From contig JAEUHM010000009.1 of assembly GCA_016795485.1 (NCBI GenBank), forward strand, positions 62,001-126,000: a stretch of DNA of 64,000 nucleotides, read 5' to 3'. The notes beneath the pieces are model-generated. The model saw nothing but the letters and a program-made list of their open reading frames with translations, ran no database searches and was not told the DNA's origin. This DNA comes from Verrucomicrobiaceae bacterium (lineage in GTDB: Bacteria; Verrucomicrobiota; Verrucomicrobiia; Verrucomicrobiales; Verrucomicrobiaceae). Shown one piece after another: positions 32,404 to 41,183 of this stretch; position 1 is the stretch's first letter, and every line of letters starts with the position of its first letter. The position numbers and the translations under genes are program-made.

Positions 32404-33195
32404 ATGAGCAACAACACCAGCAAGCCACGACGTGTCGTCTTGAAGTTCGGTTCGGGCATTCTGACCCGGCTGGACAAGGCGCAACCCGATCCCGTGCAGT
32501 TGCGCAAGCTGGTGGAGGCCATAGCGCTGATCAAAGCGAACGGAAATCAGTGCGTTGTCGTCAGCAGTGGTGCCGTTGCTTCAGGATTAGGGCCGCTGGG
32601 ATTTGACGAGCGTCCAAGTGACATGACCACGCTGCAAGCGTGTGCCGCGCTGGGTCAAACTCGCCTCATGCACGCCTACGAGTCACTGTTGCGTGATCAC
32701 GATCTGCATGTGGCCCAACTTCTTCTCACCCACGAAGATCTAGAAACGCCAGAACGAGCGGCTCGTGTGAGGAGTACGCTGGAGCGCCTGCTGGAGTTCC
32801 CACAAGTAGTACCTGTCATCAATGAAAACGACTCGGTGGCGATCGAAGAGTTGCGATTTGGTGACAACGACAAACTTTCTTCGCGTGTCGCGAGACTTTG
32901 GGGAGCGGATCTGCTGATACTGCTCACTAGCGTGCCGGGCTTGCTCGAAAATCCCGAAGACTCGAACGCAAAACCCATTCCCGTGGTGAACAACATCGAT
33001 GAGGTGTTGCATCATGCTCAAGAGGTAAAGGGCCGTCTAAGCGTGGGAGGCATGATTTCTAAACTGAACGCCGTCAAGGACGCCGTCGATGCTGGCGTGG
33101 AGTGCGTGATCGCCAGTGGACGACACGCAGAACAGCTCCCTGAAGTGGTGTCCGGCAGTGGCGTGTGCACTCGTTTCCCCGCTATTTCATCATGA
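32404..33195 (+). CDS. proB: Glutamate 5-kinase
   Basis: 263 residues from ATG 32404. The frame is open from 32146 but that part overlaps the divergent DUF1501 gene. The amino acid kinase fold is complete: VVLKFGSGILT at the N-terminus, VVSSGAVASGLGPLG, INENDSVA, FGDNDKLSSRVA, and GGMISKLNAVKDAVDAG. It phosphorylates L-glutamate for proline synthesis. The protein ends soon after the kinase domain, so the C-terminal PUA domain of E. coli ProB (367 residues) is missing. The stop overlaps the proA ATG (ATGA), giving a coupled proBA unit. Confidence 0.93.
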   Translation: MSNNTSKPRRVVLKFGSGILTRLDKAQPDPVQLRKLVEAIALIKANGNQCVVVSSGAVASGLGPLGFDERPSDMTTLQACAALGQTRLMHAYESLLRDHDLHVAQLLLTHEDLETPERAARVRSTLERLLEFPQVVPVINENDSVAIEELRFGDNDKLSSRVARLWGADLLILLTSVPGLLENPEDSNAKPIPVVNNIDEVLHHAQEVKGRLSVGGMISKLNAVKDAVDAGVECVIASGRHAEQLPEVVSGSGVCTRFPAISS

Positions 33196-34454
33196 GCGAC
33201 GACATTCAATCTGCCATCCTCGACATGGGAAAGAAGGCCCGCGCGGCCTCTTATGAACTGGCAACTCTCTCAGCCGAGCAGAAGAACAATATTCTGCGAG
33301 CTATGGCGGAGGGCATCATGGCCGCCGAGACTGAGATCCTCGAAGCAAACGCCAAGGACATCGCCGCCGGAGAAGCCAACGGTCTCAGTAGGGCCATGCT
33401 TGACCGCCTGTTGCTCAACTCCAAGAGACTTCAAGCGATCTCCACAGCCGTGCGCGAAGTAGCTGATCTCCCTGACCCAGTGGGTGAAGTTCTTTCCGAG
33501 TGGACCCGTCCAAACGGCTTGCGCATCGTAAAGAAACGCGTGCCGATAGGCGTGATTGGCATCATTTTTGAATCCAGGCCCAATGTCACTTCAGATGCAG
33601 CATCGCTCTGCTTCAAGACGGGCAACGCGACCATCCTGCGTGGTGGATCTGAGGCGATTCACTCAAATCGGGCTCTTGCTGCTGCCATGCAAAGCAGTGG
33701 TGCAGCATGCGGCCTACCAGAGAACAGCATTCAGCTCATCCCATTCACTGATCGCTCCAGCGTGGAGCATATGGCGCGGATGGATCAGTATTTGGACCTG
33801 ATCATTCCACGAGGGGGCAAGGGATTGATTGAGAAAGTCGTCAGCACAGCGCGAATGCCCGTCATCAAACACTACGATGGCGTCTGCCATGTGTTCGTGA
33901 ACGACGATGCGGATCACGCCATGGCGATCAATATTGTCCTGAACTCAAAAACTCAGAAGCCAGGTGTGTGCAATGCACTTGAGACGCTCCTGGTGCACAA
34001 AGACGTGGCATCGTCTTTCCTGCCGAAACTGGCAACCACACTGACCTCGGCCAAAGTGGATATGCGAGCAGATGAAGCTTCCCTTCCCCTGCTGCAAGGA
34101 GCATCGCCTGCTGTGGAAGACGACTGGCGAACTGAATACCTCGACCTGATTCTTTCCATCAAGACCGTGAGCGGACTTACGGAAGCCATTTCGCATATCA
34201 ACGCTTACGGATCGCACCACACGGACAGCATCGTCACCCAACGTGAGTCAGACGCGATGCGCTTCATGAGTGAGGTAGATTCAGCAGTAGTCATGTGGAA
34301 TGCCAGCACGCGTTTCAATGACGGAGGGGAGTTTGGTTTCGGCGCTGAGATCGGAATCAGCACAGACAAACTCCACGCCAGGGGTCCGATGGGCTTGGCA
34401 GAACTGACGAGCTACAAATATCTGGTTTACGGCAGCGGGCAGATTCGATCCTAG
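33192..34454 (+). CDS. proA: Glutamate-5-semialdehyde dehydrogenase (gamma-glutamyl phosphate reductase)
   Basis: 420 residues, the family's normal length (E. coli 417). It reduces gamma-glutamyl phosphate, the ProB product, to glutamate 5-semialdehyde with NADPH. Characteristic segments are IGVIGIIFESRPNVTSDA, CFKTGNATILRGGSEA, and the active-site region QKPGVCNALETLLVH with the nucleophilic Cys. Starts at ATG 33192, overlapping proB. The third gene of the pathway, proC, is not here. A hairpin plus T-run at 34507-34546 ends the unit. Confidence 0.96.
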   Translation: MSDDIQSAILDMGKKARAASYELATLSAEQKNNILRAMAEGIMAAETEILEANAKDIAAGEANGLSRAMLDRLLLNSKRLQAISTAVREVADLPDPVGEVLSEWTRPNGLRIVKKRVPIGVIGIIFESRPNVTSDAASLCFKTGNATILRGGSEAIHSNRALAAAMQSSGAACGLPENSIQLIPFTDRSSVEHMARMDQYLDLIIPRGGKGLIEKVVSTARMPVIKHYDGVCHVFVNDDADHAMAINIVLNSKTQKPGVCNALETLLVHKDVASSFLPKLATTLTSAKVDMRADEASLPLLQGASPAVEDDWRTEYLDLILSIKTVSGLTEAISHINAYGSHHTDSIVTQRESDAMRFMSEVDSAVVMWNASTRFNDGGEFGFGAEIGISTDKLHARGPMGLAELTSYKYLVYGSGQIRS

Positions 34455-34506
34455 CACATTTTTTATAACTTTGATAAAACCAACCTTCCAAGAAATGGAA
34501 GGTAGC

Positions 34507-34546
34507 CTCTCGCAACTTTGCGAAGATGGCTATTGAGAGCTTTTTT
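34507..34546 (+). terminator. Intrinsic terminator of proBA
   Basis: CTCTC (34507-34511) and GAGAG (34535-34539) enclose an inner stem CGCAA/TTGCG, followed by C and six T. A separate hairpin, CCTTCC/GGAAGG at 34484-34502, lies between it and the proA stop. Confidence 0.55.
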
Positions 34547-34730
34547 GAACAGGCGGATGTGAATAAGTGCTCAATTGCTCACACGTCAGGTCCCGCTTGT
34601 CCTGAGCGGGCGCGAGGATCAGGGAGATTGTGTCAAGCCACATAGATTCAAAATATTTCCAGTATTTCAACGTTTTGGACACTCATTTTTGAGAATAGTG
34701 GAACCTTTTTCAAAAAGCCCCTGTGTCAGG

Positions 34731-34758
34731 TTGACCTTTGGAAAAAAGTTTTTAACAT
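34731..34758 (+). promoter_or_regulatory. Candidate sigma-70-type promoter
   Basis: TTGACC (34731-34736) and TAACAT (34753-34758) are 16 nt apart. Transcription would start near 34765. The -35 is one base off consensus; the -10 is two off. It would drive either a small RNA or a long leader of the L,D-transpeptidase gene. Confidence 0.4.
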
Positions 34759-34764
34759 AGGGTG

Positions 34765-34886
34765 TCCGAGAAGCTGGTCTTCAAAGACCTCGAATAGCAA
34801 GCCGTGAGGTGAGTGTTTCGTGTTCGATCCTCGTTGTTGGTTGCTGGATCGTTGGCCCCCGGGTCGTAAGGCCCGGGGGCCTCTTT
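34765..34886 (+). ncRNA. Candidate small RNA or structured leader (about 120 nt)
   Basis: Bounded by the promoter above and a perfect 10-bp GC hairpin with a short T-tail. Internal structure is possible: GGTCTTCAAAGACC near 34777 is self-complementary. The CTTCAAA within it recalls a selenocysteine tRNA anticodon loop, but the stem geometry and acceptor stem do not fit a tRNA. No known RNA family recognised. Confidence 0.25.
34854..34886 (+). terminator. Strong GC hairpin with short T-tail
   Basis: GGCCCCCGGG (34854-34863) pairs perfectly with CCCGGGGGCC (34872-34881) around an 8-nt loop, then TCTTT. It lies 11 nt before the next start codon, so it would either end a small RNA or act as an attenuator or ribosome-access block for the downstream gene. 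Confidence 0.5.
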
Positions 34887-34897
34887 GCATCAAGTTC

Positions 34898-35647
34898 ATG
34901 CGATACCTCTGTGCTGGCATTTTACTTTTCGTCATAAGCTCGGTGCTGATAGCTTTAGAAATGGATGTAGAAGAAGAGCGCTGGCGCAAACTCACACCTG
35001 CACAACGAATAGCAGACGTAGAGCAACGACGAGGCAATGAAGTCCGCAGTTCACTGACCACTGCAGGATTCAAGCTCGGCGATTTGACTTACTTGCGAGC
35101 CATCAAAGAAGCCAGTGTTTTGGAAGTGTGGATGCAAAAGCGTGGTGAAGTTCGCTACAGCCTCTACAAGGCATATCCCGTAGCTCGGTGGAGCGGAACA
35201 CTGGGACCAAAACAAAAGGAAGGAGATCTACAAGCACCTGAAGGCTGCTATGCCATCACACGTGGTCTCATGCACCCCGCTAGTAGTTACCACCTAGCGA
35301 TGAATATCGGCTACCCAAATGAATTGGACCGTTCACTCGGCCGTACCGGAAACTTGATCATGATTCACGGCAAAAACGTGTCACTGGGCTGCTTTGCAAT
35401 GACCGACCCAGCGATTGAGGAGATCTACATGATCGTCGATGCGGCTCTGAAAAACGGACAGTCCTCCATTCCAGTTCACAGCTTCCCTTTCCGCATGGAC
35501 GAAGCTCGGATTGCCTCAGCAACCGCAGACGAAATGAAGTGGCAGATGTTCTGGCGTGATCTGCTGGTCTTGTGGGATCACTTTGAGAAGACTGGTCAGC
35601 CGCCAACGTGCCGCGTAGTGGACAATCGCTACGTTCTCGGCAGATAG
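34898..35647 (+). CDS. L,D-transpeptidase (YkuD family, YafK-like)
   Basis: 249 residues from ATG 34898, chosen because it begins a membrane anchor or signal segment (YLCAGILLFVISSVLIAL); the frame opens upstream at 34820 but would read through the GC hairpin. The YkuD catalytic motif is HGKNVSLGCFAM, the HGxxxSxGCxxM form with the nucleophilic Cys, preceded by APEGCYAITRG and by SLYKAYPVARWSG. Members cross-link or trim peptidoglycan or attach lipoproteins to it; the precise reaction is not readable. It sits 4 nt before the dehydrogenase gene on the same strand. Confidence 0.88.
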   Translation: MRYLCAGILLFVISSVLIALEMDVEEERWRKLTPAQRIADVEQRRGNEVRSSLTTAGFKLGDLTYLRAIKEASVLEVWMQKRGEVRYSLYKAYPVARWSGTLGPKQKEGDLQAPEGCYAITRGLMHPASSYHLAMNIGYPNELDRSLGRTGNLIMIHGKNVSLGCFAMTDPAIEEIYMIVDAALKNGQSSIPVHSFPFRMDEARIASATADEMKWQMFWRDLLVLWDHFEKTGQPPTCRVVDNRYVLGR

Positions 35648-35651
35648 GGTC

Positions 35652-36641
35652 ATGCGCGCCCTGCAACTCACCCAAAAAAGACAGCTTCACGGTGTTGATA
35701 TACCTGAGCCGGGAGCACCTGGCCCAGGGGAAGCACTCGTGGCCACCAAAACCATGGGCGTCTGCGGCACTGACATCAGTGGCTTCCTGGGCAAGATGCC
35801 ATTCATCGACTTCCCACGCATTTTGGGACACGAACTCGGCGTGGAGGTCATTTCAGTCGGAACCGGTGTGTCCCATCTTCAGGTCGGGGACCGCTGCTGT
35901 GTTGAGCCTTATCTGCATTGTGGACAATGCTATTCTTGCCGCCGAGGTAGTACCAACTGCTGCGAGCACATGCGCGTTCTTGGCGTCCACTGCGATGGAG
36001 GATTGCGAGAACGAATGGTTTTGCCTGCATCCAAGCTCCATGTGGCAAACTCTCTGTCGTATGAGCAACTGGCGCTCGTGGAAATGCTTGGCATCGGTTG
36101 CCATGCAGTCGACCGCGCTAAGTTGTCACATGCAGATGAAGTCCTAGTGCTTGGAGCCGGACCCATCGGCCTTACAGTGATTGAGTTTACGTTGCTGACT
36201 GGCGCACGCACAACGGTCTGTGAACCGGGTGAAACCAGACGTGCTTTTGTTAAAGCCCGCTACCCCGAGGTGACGGTCTTGAGTGAACCACCGAACGATC
36301 TCGCAGCCCAGGTGGTGTTCGATGCCACCGGAAATCCTGGCTCGATGAGCCAAGCTTTCCGATATGCCCATTTCACTGGCCGAATCATCTATGTCGGCAT
36401 CACCAAAGAGCCTGTGGTTCTCGATGATCCACTTTTTCACCGAAAAGAGCTGACTCTCTTAGCCTCGCGAAATGCTCTCTCCCGCGACTTCCCGCGTATC
36501 CTTGAGTTGATGACTACAGGAAAGCTCGCGATCACAGATTGGATCAACGATTTTGCAACGCTCGATGATGCTCAAGAGGGATTTGAGCGCTGGACGAAGC
36601 CTGGCTCGACTGTCGTTAAGGCAGTGATTCGTGTGAGCTAG
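35652..36641 (+). CDS. Zinc-dependent medium-chain alcohol dehydrogenase family
   Basis: 329 residues. Catalytic zinc ligands C38, H60 and E61 (motifs GVCGTD and GHELGVEV). Structural zinc cysteines C90-x2-C93-x2-C96-x7-C104 are all present. The nucleotide-binding motif is VLGAGPIGL near residue 171. It fits the sorbitol/threonine dehydrogenase-type subgroup; substrate is not readable. It starts 4 nt after the L,D-transpeptidase stop and may be co-transcribed with it, but no functional tie is evident. Confidence 0.88.
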   Translation: MRALQLTQKRQLHGVDIPEPGAPGPGEALVATKTMGVCGTDISGFLGKMPFIDFPRILGHELGVEVISVGTGVSHLQVGDRCCVEPYLHCGQCYSCRRGSTNCCEHMRVLGVHCDGGLRERMVLPASKLHVANSLSYEQLALVEMLGIGCHAVDRAKLSHADEVLVLGAGPIGLTVIEFTLLTGARTTVCEPGETRRAFVKARYPEVTVLSEPPNDLAAQVVFDATGNPGSMSQAFRYAHFTGRIIYVGITKEPVVLDDPLFHRKELTLLASRNALSRDFPRILELMTTGKLAITDWINDFATLDDAQEGFERWTKPGSTVVKAVIRVS

Positions 36642-36701
36642 CGTTGTGATCACTCCATTTGCGGCATGACCACTCATGGCTTTTGTGACTGAGATCAAAC
36701 C

Positions 36702-38546
36702 ATGACCTTTCTTGAACCCGCCAATCTGCACTGGCTTTGGCTTACCGTGCCACCAGTGCTGCTTTGGCTGTTTCGCCGGAGGGCGAGGCAAGTGCCTGTC
36801 TCGACCCTGTTATTTTTCAGGTCTCTGGCACGTGAGCACCGAGAGTCCGCGTGGTTGAGACAGCTCAAAAGATGGCTGTCGCTATTGCTTACGCTTTTGG
36901 CGATCATTCTCGCGGCCCTTGCACTGGCGCGGCCCGCCAGCACCGGAAACAAAGGCGGAGCGCAAGGCATCGTCATCCTGCTGGATCAGTCTGCCTCCAT
37001 GGCACTAGCTGAAGACGGAAAGTCCCGAATCGATGTCGCTAAACTTGCCATCAAGAATCGCCTACTCGCGCTTCCTGACAATGTTCCCGCAAGTCTGATT
37101 GTGTTTTCCTCTGATGTGGATGTTCTGCTCTCGCGATCACGAAATCGTCGCGAACTAGCTAGACTGTTGGAAGGCGTGGCCCCGATGCCCATTGAGGACT
37201 CAGCGGCTCCCGCATTGGAAGTAGCAGAGCAGTTGGCAGTTCTGGATGCGCCTGCGGAAGTCATTTTTGTATCCGACCGGCCTCCTCCAGAAGCCAAAGA
37301 ACCAGCCAACGGCATTGCATGGCACTGGGAAAATGTTGCTGCCTTGTCACCTCACAACGTTGGGATCAGTGGGTTTGACGTGCGTCCTGCACCACTCGAA
37401 CGCAACCGCTACGATGGCTTTCTCCGTGTCGCCGCCTCGTCAACGAACGCGGTGGCGGCTGCCTCTAGCATCGAAGTAAAGGTGAGCGGTCGTCTCGCGC
37501 ACCTCCGTGAAGTGACGCTGAAACCCGGGCAAGAGATTTCACTGTTGTTGCCGCTTGATGGGGCTGATGGAGAGCAGTTGGAAGTTCGCCTTACTACATC
37601 TGGAGACATGCTGCCCTTGGATGATGTCGTGCTGGCAGCTTTGCCCCCCGTGAAGCCGCTGGTTGTGGCGTGGATTTCCGAGAAGCCTGATCCATTCACT
37701 GATCTTGCGCTCGCGGCTATGATTGAAGCTGGCCGACTTGAAGTGTGGAAGGGCTCACCCTCCGAGTGGCCACCAAAAGACAAGCCTGACGTATTGGTGC
37801 TGGAGAACTGGCTGCCTGACAAGTCATTGCAAGATGTGCCATGCCTGCTTCTCAATCCGGTTGGCGGAACCGAGAACTGGCTCAGCGCCACGGCTTATTC
37901 TCGCGGAGTGCCGCTGGATCGAGTGCGAGTTGTGCAGCCCGAGCATCCAGTTCTATATGGCATACCCGCCAATAGATTATCTCTGACACAAACAACGGCT
38001 CTGAAAGCGGGAGTCGGTTTGGAAGCGCTCTGGATGGGTGCCAACGAGCCGCTTCTTTTGGCCGGAGAAGTTCAAGGAGCTCGCGTGGTGGTCACGACCT
38101 TTTCACCATCGGTATCCGAACAACTTGCGCTCCAACCAGCCTATCCATTGCTTCTCGCAAACGCTATCCATTGGTGCGCGGAGACCCTGGCGAGCAGAGC
38201 CATGTTCAAACCATTACGCACGGGAAGTCTGCTAACCGCCACAGCATCCCTTAACTGGGACACATGGAATGGCACCAACATCATCACGAGGACCGATACC
38301 ATCGATGGTGGAATCATCAGGCTCAACCGAACAGGTATTTGGGAGACTACAGACGGTAGGCAGGGTTCATCAGTCCTCGCCAGCCGCCAAGAGACCAACA
38401 CAGCGCGCAACGATGCGCCCCAGTCATCCACCGGACCGTCTTCGTCATCTGGATTTGGATTAGGTCATGCTCAACTCTTGCTTTGGCTACTGCTGTTACT
38501 GGTGCTGTTGGAGAGCTTCCTGTTCCATCGACGTGCTGTTTACTAA
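36702..38546 (+). CDS. BatA-type vWA membrane protein
   Basis: 614 residues. The N-terminal double membrane helix (about 10-26 and 57-78) with the opening FLEPANLHWLWL is the BatA/aerotolerance-type signature. A von Willebrand A domain follows, with the MIDAS motif LLDQSASMA (D95, S97, S99). The middle is a beta-rich soluble region; the C-terminus has another helix (LLLWLLLLLVLLESFLFHRR). Such proteins commonly act with MoxR-type ATPases, DUF58 proteins and further vWA proteins; none is in the immediate neighbourhood, so those may lie elsewhere. It is followed by the GHL10-type gene 13 nt downstream. Confidence 0.85.
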   Translation: MTFLEPANLHWLWLTVPPVLLWLFRRRARQVPVSTLLFFRSLAREHRESAWLRQLKRWLSLLLTLLAIILAALALARPASTGNKGGAQGIVILLDQSASMALAEDGKSRIDVAKLAIKNRLLALPDNVPASLIVFSSDVDVLLSRSRNRRELARLLEGVAPMPIEDSAAPALEVAEQLAVLDAPAEVIFVSDRPPPEAKEPANGIAWHWENVAALSPHNVGISGFDVRPAPLERNRYDGFLRVAASSTNAVAAASSIEVKVSGRLAHLREVTLKPGQEISLLLPLDGADGEQLEVRLTTSGDMLPLDDVVLAALPPVKPLVVAWISEKPDPFTDLALAAMIEAGRLEVWKGSPSEWPPKDKPDVLVLENWLPDKSLQDVPCLLLNPVGGTENWLSATAYSRGVPLDRVRVVQPEHPVLYGIPANRLSLTQTTALKAGVGLEALWMGANEPLLLAGEVQGARVVVTTFSPSVSEQLALQPAYPLLLANAIHWCAETLASRAMFKPLRTGSLLTATASLNWDTWNGTNIITRTDTIDGGIIRLNRTGIWETTDGRQGSSVLASRQETNTARNDAPQSSTGPSSSSGFGLGHAQLLLWLLLLLVLLESFLFHRRAVY

Positions 38547-38559
38547 GCGGAGGCCCCAA

Positions 38560-40002
38560 ATGAAAACATTGCTCGCCCTGTTTGTTTCGACTGTGCTCGG
38601 TGCAGCAGAATCGCCACCTCCACAACCCTTGCGAGAGTTTCGAGGCGCTTGGGTGGCAAGCGTGCGCTGCATTGACTGGCCAAAAAGCCCAAGTCTTTCC
38701 ACCGCTGAGCAACAAGCTTCACTGCGGTCGATTTTTGACAAGGCTGCTGCACTCCACCTGAATGCAATCATGTTTCAGGTGCGCCCGGCTGGAGATGCTC
38801 TCTATCGCAGCAGCATTGAGCCATGGTCTCCGTGGCTTACAGGCCAGATGGGCCGCCCTCCCAGCCCTGAGTGGGACCCCTTGGAGTTCGCGATCAATGA
38901 AGCGCATGCACGTGGCATTCAATTGCACGCTTGGTTCAATCCCTTCCGTGCACTTGCCTCAGCGGATCGGTTTGAAGCATCCGCTATGCACATCTCCCGG
39001 CAACATCCGGAGTGGACGATGCGATATGGTGGCGAACTTTGGATGGATCCAGGGGTGGTAGACGTGCGCCAGCGTGCTATCGCGGTGATGACGGATGTTG
39101 CACGCCGTTACGATGTCGATGGCATCCACATGGATGACTACTTCTACCCCTACCCCATCAAAAACAAAGATGGAGGGATAAAACCTTTTCCCGATGATGA
39201 CAGCTTTGCCATTTACTCTTCGGCAGGTGGCACTCTCAATCGAAAATCTTGGCGCAGGAACAACATGAATGAGTTTATCCGCGATCTATATGACCAAATA
39301 AAGAAGACCAAGCCGAATGTGGCCTTCAGCATAAGTCCATTTGGTTATTGGCGCCCGCAAGTGCCTGAAGGGATCAAGGGCTCGCTAGATCCATATGAAG
39401 ATCTGGCAGCCGATGTGAAGCTTTGGTTTGAGAATGGCTGGATGGATTTCATCGTCCCACAACTCTACTGGCCCATTGAGCCCGCCGAGTTGAGCTTCAC
39501 ACGGCTCTATGAATGGTGGCAGAGCATCAATCGCCACCAGCGCCCTGTTTATGCGGGAATCGCGGTTGACCGAGTAGGTAAAGATCGTGATGCAGGCGAA
39601 ATCCTTGATCAGTTGCAAATAACGCGCCGCAGTCATCCTCAGGTCGCTGCGGGACATGTTCTCTGGAACTGGACGTCTCTTCAGGCGAATCGAGACAACG
39701 TTCGCTCCGCGTTGTACTCCGAAAGGTATCAGGAAATGGCTATTCCTCCTCCCACCATCGTGCAACCTGGAGTCAACGTGCCGGTACCTACCGCGAGTAT
39801 ATCTCCACAAGGGCTGCTCAATGCAAACGTCCAGCAAGCACGTTGGATCACAGTTCAGGTGCTTGCAGAAGGGAAATGGACGACCACACACGTCAGACGA
39901 GGCCCAAGTTGCCAAGTCTCGCTGCCGACTGGCTTTCAGAGAGTGGCAGTTCGCTCCGTATCTTCTTCGGGACAGTTCAGCAGGGCACTGTTGCTGCCCT
40001 AG
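38560..40002 (+). CDS. Secreted GHL10-type (DUF187) glycoside hydrolase-like protein
   Basis: 480 residues from ATG 38560, preceded by a Shine-Dalgarno-like GGAGG at 38549-38553. The frame is open earlier within the vWA gene but that part is not used. A signal peptide is visible (KTLLALFVSTVLGA). The glycosidase core begins EFRGAWVASVRCIDWP and has GIQLHAWFNPFRA, DVDGIHMDDYFYPYP, and FWGY-like strands (SISPFGYWRPQ), the pattern of the GHL10 TIM barrel related to GH13-like peptidoglycan or glucan hydrolases. The C-terminal ~80 residues look like an added beta domain. Substrate unknown; it probably acts in the envelope or outside. Confidence 0.85.
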   Translation: MKTLLALFVSTVLGAAESPPPQPLREFRGAWVASVRCIDWPKSPSLSTAEQQASLRSIFDKAAALHLNAIMFQVRPAGDALYRSSIEPWSPWLTGQMGRPPSPEWDPLEFAINEAHARGIQLHAWFNPFRALASADRFEASAMHISRQHPEWTMRYGGELWMDPGVVDVRQRAIAVMTDVARRYDVDGIHMDDYFYPYPIKNKDGGIKPFPDDDSFAIYSSAGGTLNRKSWRRNNMNEFIRDLYDQIKKTKPNVAFSISPFGYWRPQVPEGIKGSLDPYEDLAADVKLWFENGWMDFIVPQLYWPIEPAELSFTRLYEWWQSINRHQRPVYAGIAVDRVGKDRDAGEILDQLQITRRSHPQVAAGHVLWNWTSLQANRDNVRSALYSERYQEMAIPPPTIVQPGVNVPVPTASISPQGLLNANVQQARWITVQVLAEGKWTTTHVRRGPSCQVSLPTGFQRVAVRSVSSSGQFSRALLLP

Positions 40003-40059
40003 TTAGGCCGATGATGATTTTCACGAGCTTAGCCAGCCGCCGCAGACCGAGACGTTCAT

Positions 40060-40094
40060 AAAAAAAACTCCCCGCCCGGTGAACGAGCGAGGAG
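40060..40094 (-). terminator. Intrinsic terminator of glnB
   Basis: On the minus strand CTCCTCGC (40094-40087) pairs with GCGGGGAG (40075-40068), with one G-T pair, followed by eight T. The stem begins 45 nt past the glnB stop. Confidence 0.8.
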
Positions 40095-40139
40095 CTGTTT
40101 GAAAAGAGTTGGTTGGATAATGAAATTGAACGAATCCGA

Positions 40140-40535
<396 letters not shown>

Positions 40536-40549
40536 CTAACTTCACCTAA

Positions 40550-40565
40550 AGCGGAAAGCGTGCCA
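40550..40565 (-). promoter_or_regulatory. Sigma-54 (RpoN) -24/-12 promoter of glnB
   Basis: The minus strand reads TGGCACG, four bases, CCGC, T. The -24 element (40565-40559) is perfect, and GG and GC are separated by exactly 10 nt as sigma-54 requires. The -12 element deviates at TT to CC. Transcription would start near 40540, leaving a leader of about 58 nt before glnB. No NtrC-like site was found further upstream, where the next gene begins. Confidence 0.55.
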
Positions 40566-40635
40566 ATTTGCGAGGAACTTATTTTACAATAAAAAAGGCG
40601 TTGTGGCCCGATCCGTGACGAACACGTTCCCAATC

Positions 40636-41181
40636 ATGATTTCACAAGCCTTCCGCGCTACAACAGCCCTGCTCCTGGTATTGCTTTCTGCATGCCAATC
40701 CTCGTCTGTAGAAGAGGATTTGGCCTTGGTGGGTGGTTTTGACCCCAAGACCGGTGCGTTACCCACAACCGTTGGCCAATCCCCGCAGATTGAGAATATC
40801 CCTCCGCCTGATACGGGCGATCCATTGATCGGGCGCTGGTTTACCCGAGGCGCTGACTGCCAGCCACCTCTCGACTACGACGCTCTAGTGGTCAGACGTG
40901 CCGATGGTTACTACACCTGTGACTTCAACTACGGAACTGAGGGCCGTCGGGTTTTTGCTGAAGGTCGCTGGACACGTACAGGCAACATCTACAAAGTGCA
41001 AACCCTCAAGTCTGGAGACTCGTATCTGTCTCCAAAGGACCCCATGCATCTCATCGAATACAAAGTCGAAAAAGCAGATCAGGCCGAAGTTTGGTACCGC
41101 AGCGAGAAGACAAACAAGCTGTTCAAGACCAAACGAGTCGATGATTCTTTTGTCCTTCCGACATACAGTTCTGGAAGTTGA
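40636..41181 (+). CDS. Putative lipoprotein
   Basis: 181 residues from ATG 40636. A GTG at 40603 would add 11 residues; the ATG gives a better lipoprotein signal, with the lipobox LLSAC. The mature part is beta-rich without a recognised domain; segments LIGRWFTRGADCQPPLDYDA and VFAEGRWTRTGNIYKVQTL suggest a small barrel such as a lipocalin-like or DUF-type fold, but this is only a guess. It starts a three-gene run: the following protease begins 2 nt after its stop. Shares upstream sequence with divergent glnB. Confidence 0.75.
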   Translation: MISQAFRATTALLLVLLSACQSSSVEEDLALVGGFDPKTGALPTTVGQSPQIENIPPPDTGDPLIGRWFTRGADCQPPLDYDALVVRRADGYYTCDFNYGTEGRRVFAEGRWTRTGNIYKVQTLKSGDSYLSPKDPMHLIEYKVEKADQAEVWYRSEKTNKLFKTKRVDDSFVLPTYSSGS

Positions 41182-41183
41182 CC

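Larger units (their letters stand above)
34455..34897. other. 443-bp gene-free stretch after proA
   Basis: Contains the proBA terminator, a CCCGCT/AGCGGG hairpin (34592-34610), a CTTTTTCAAAAAG dyad near 34708, then a promoter-like pair (34731-34758) and a strong GC hairpin (34854-34881). I tested it for tRNA, SRP RNA and tmRNA hallmarks and found none. No plausible protein frame apart from the start of the next gene. Confidence 0.6.

Noticed and set aside
34580-34620. GTCAGGTCC resembling the SRP RNA core
   Set aside because: The conserved GGAAGCAGC part does not follow; the sequence forms a simple CCCGCT/AGCGGG hairpin instead.
34765-34860. Possible selenocysteine tRNA (CTTCAAA loop)
   Set aside because: The stem around the loop is only 4 bp with a 6-nt loop, and no acceptor or T-arm pairing could be found.
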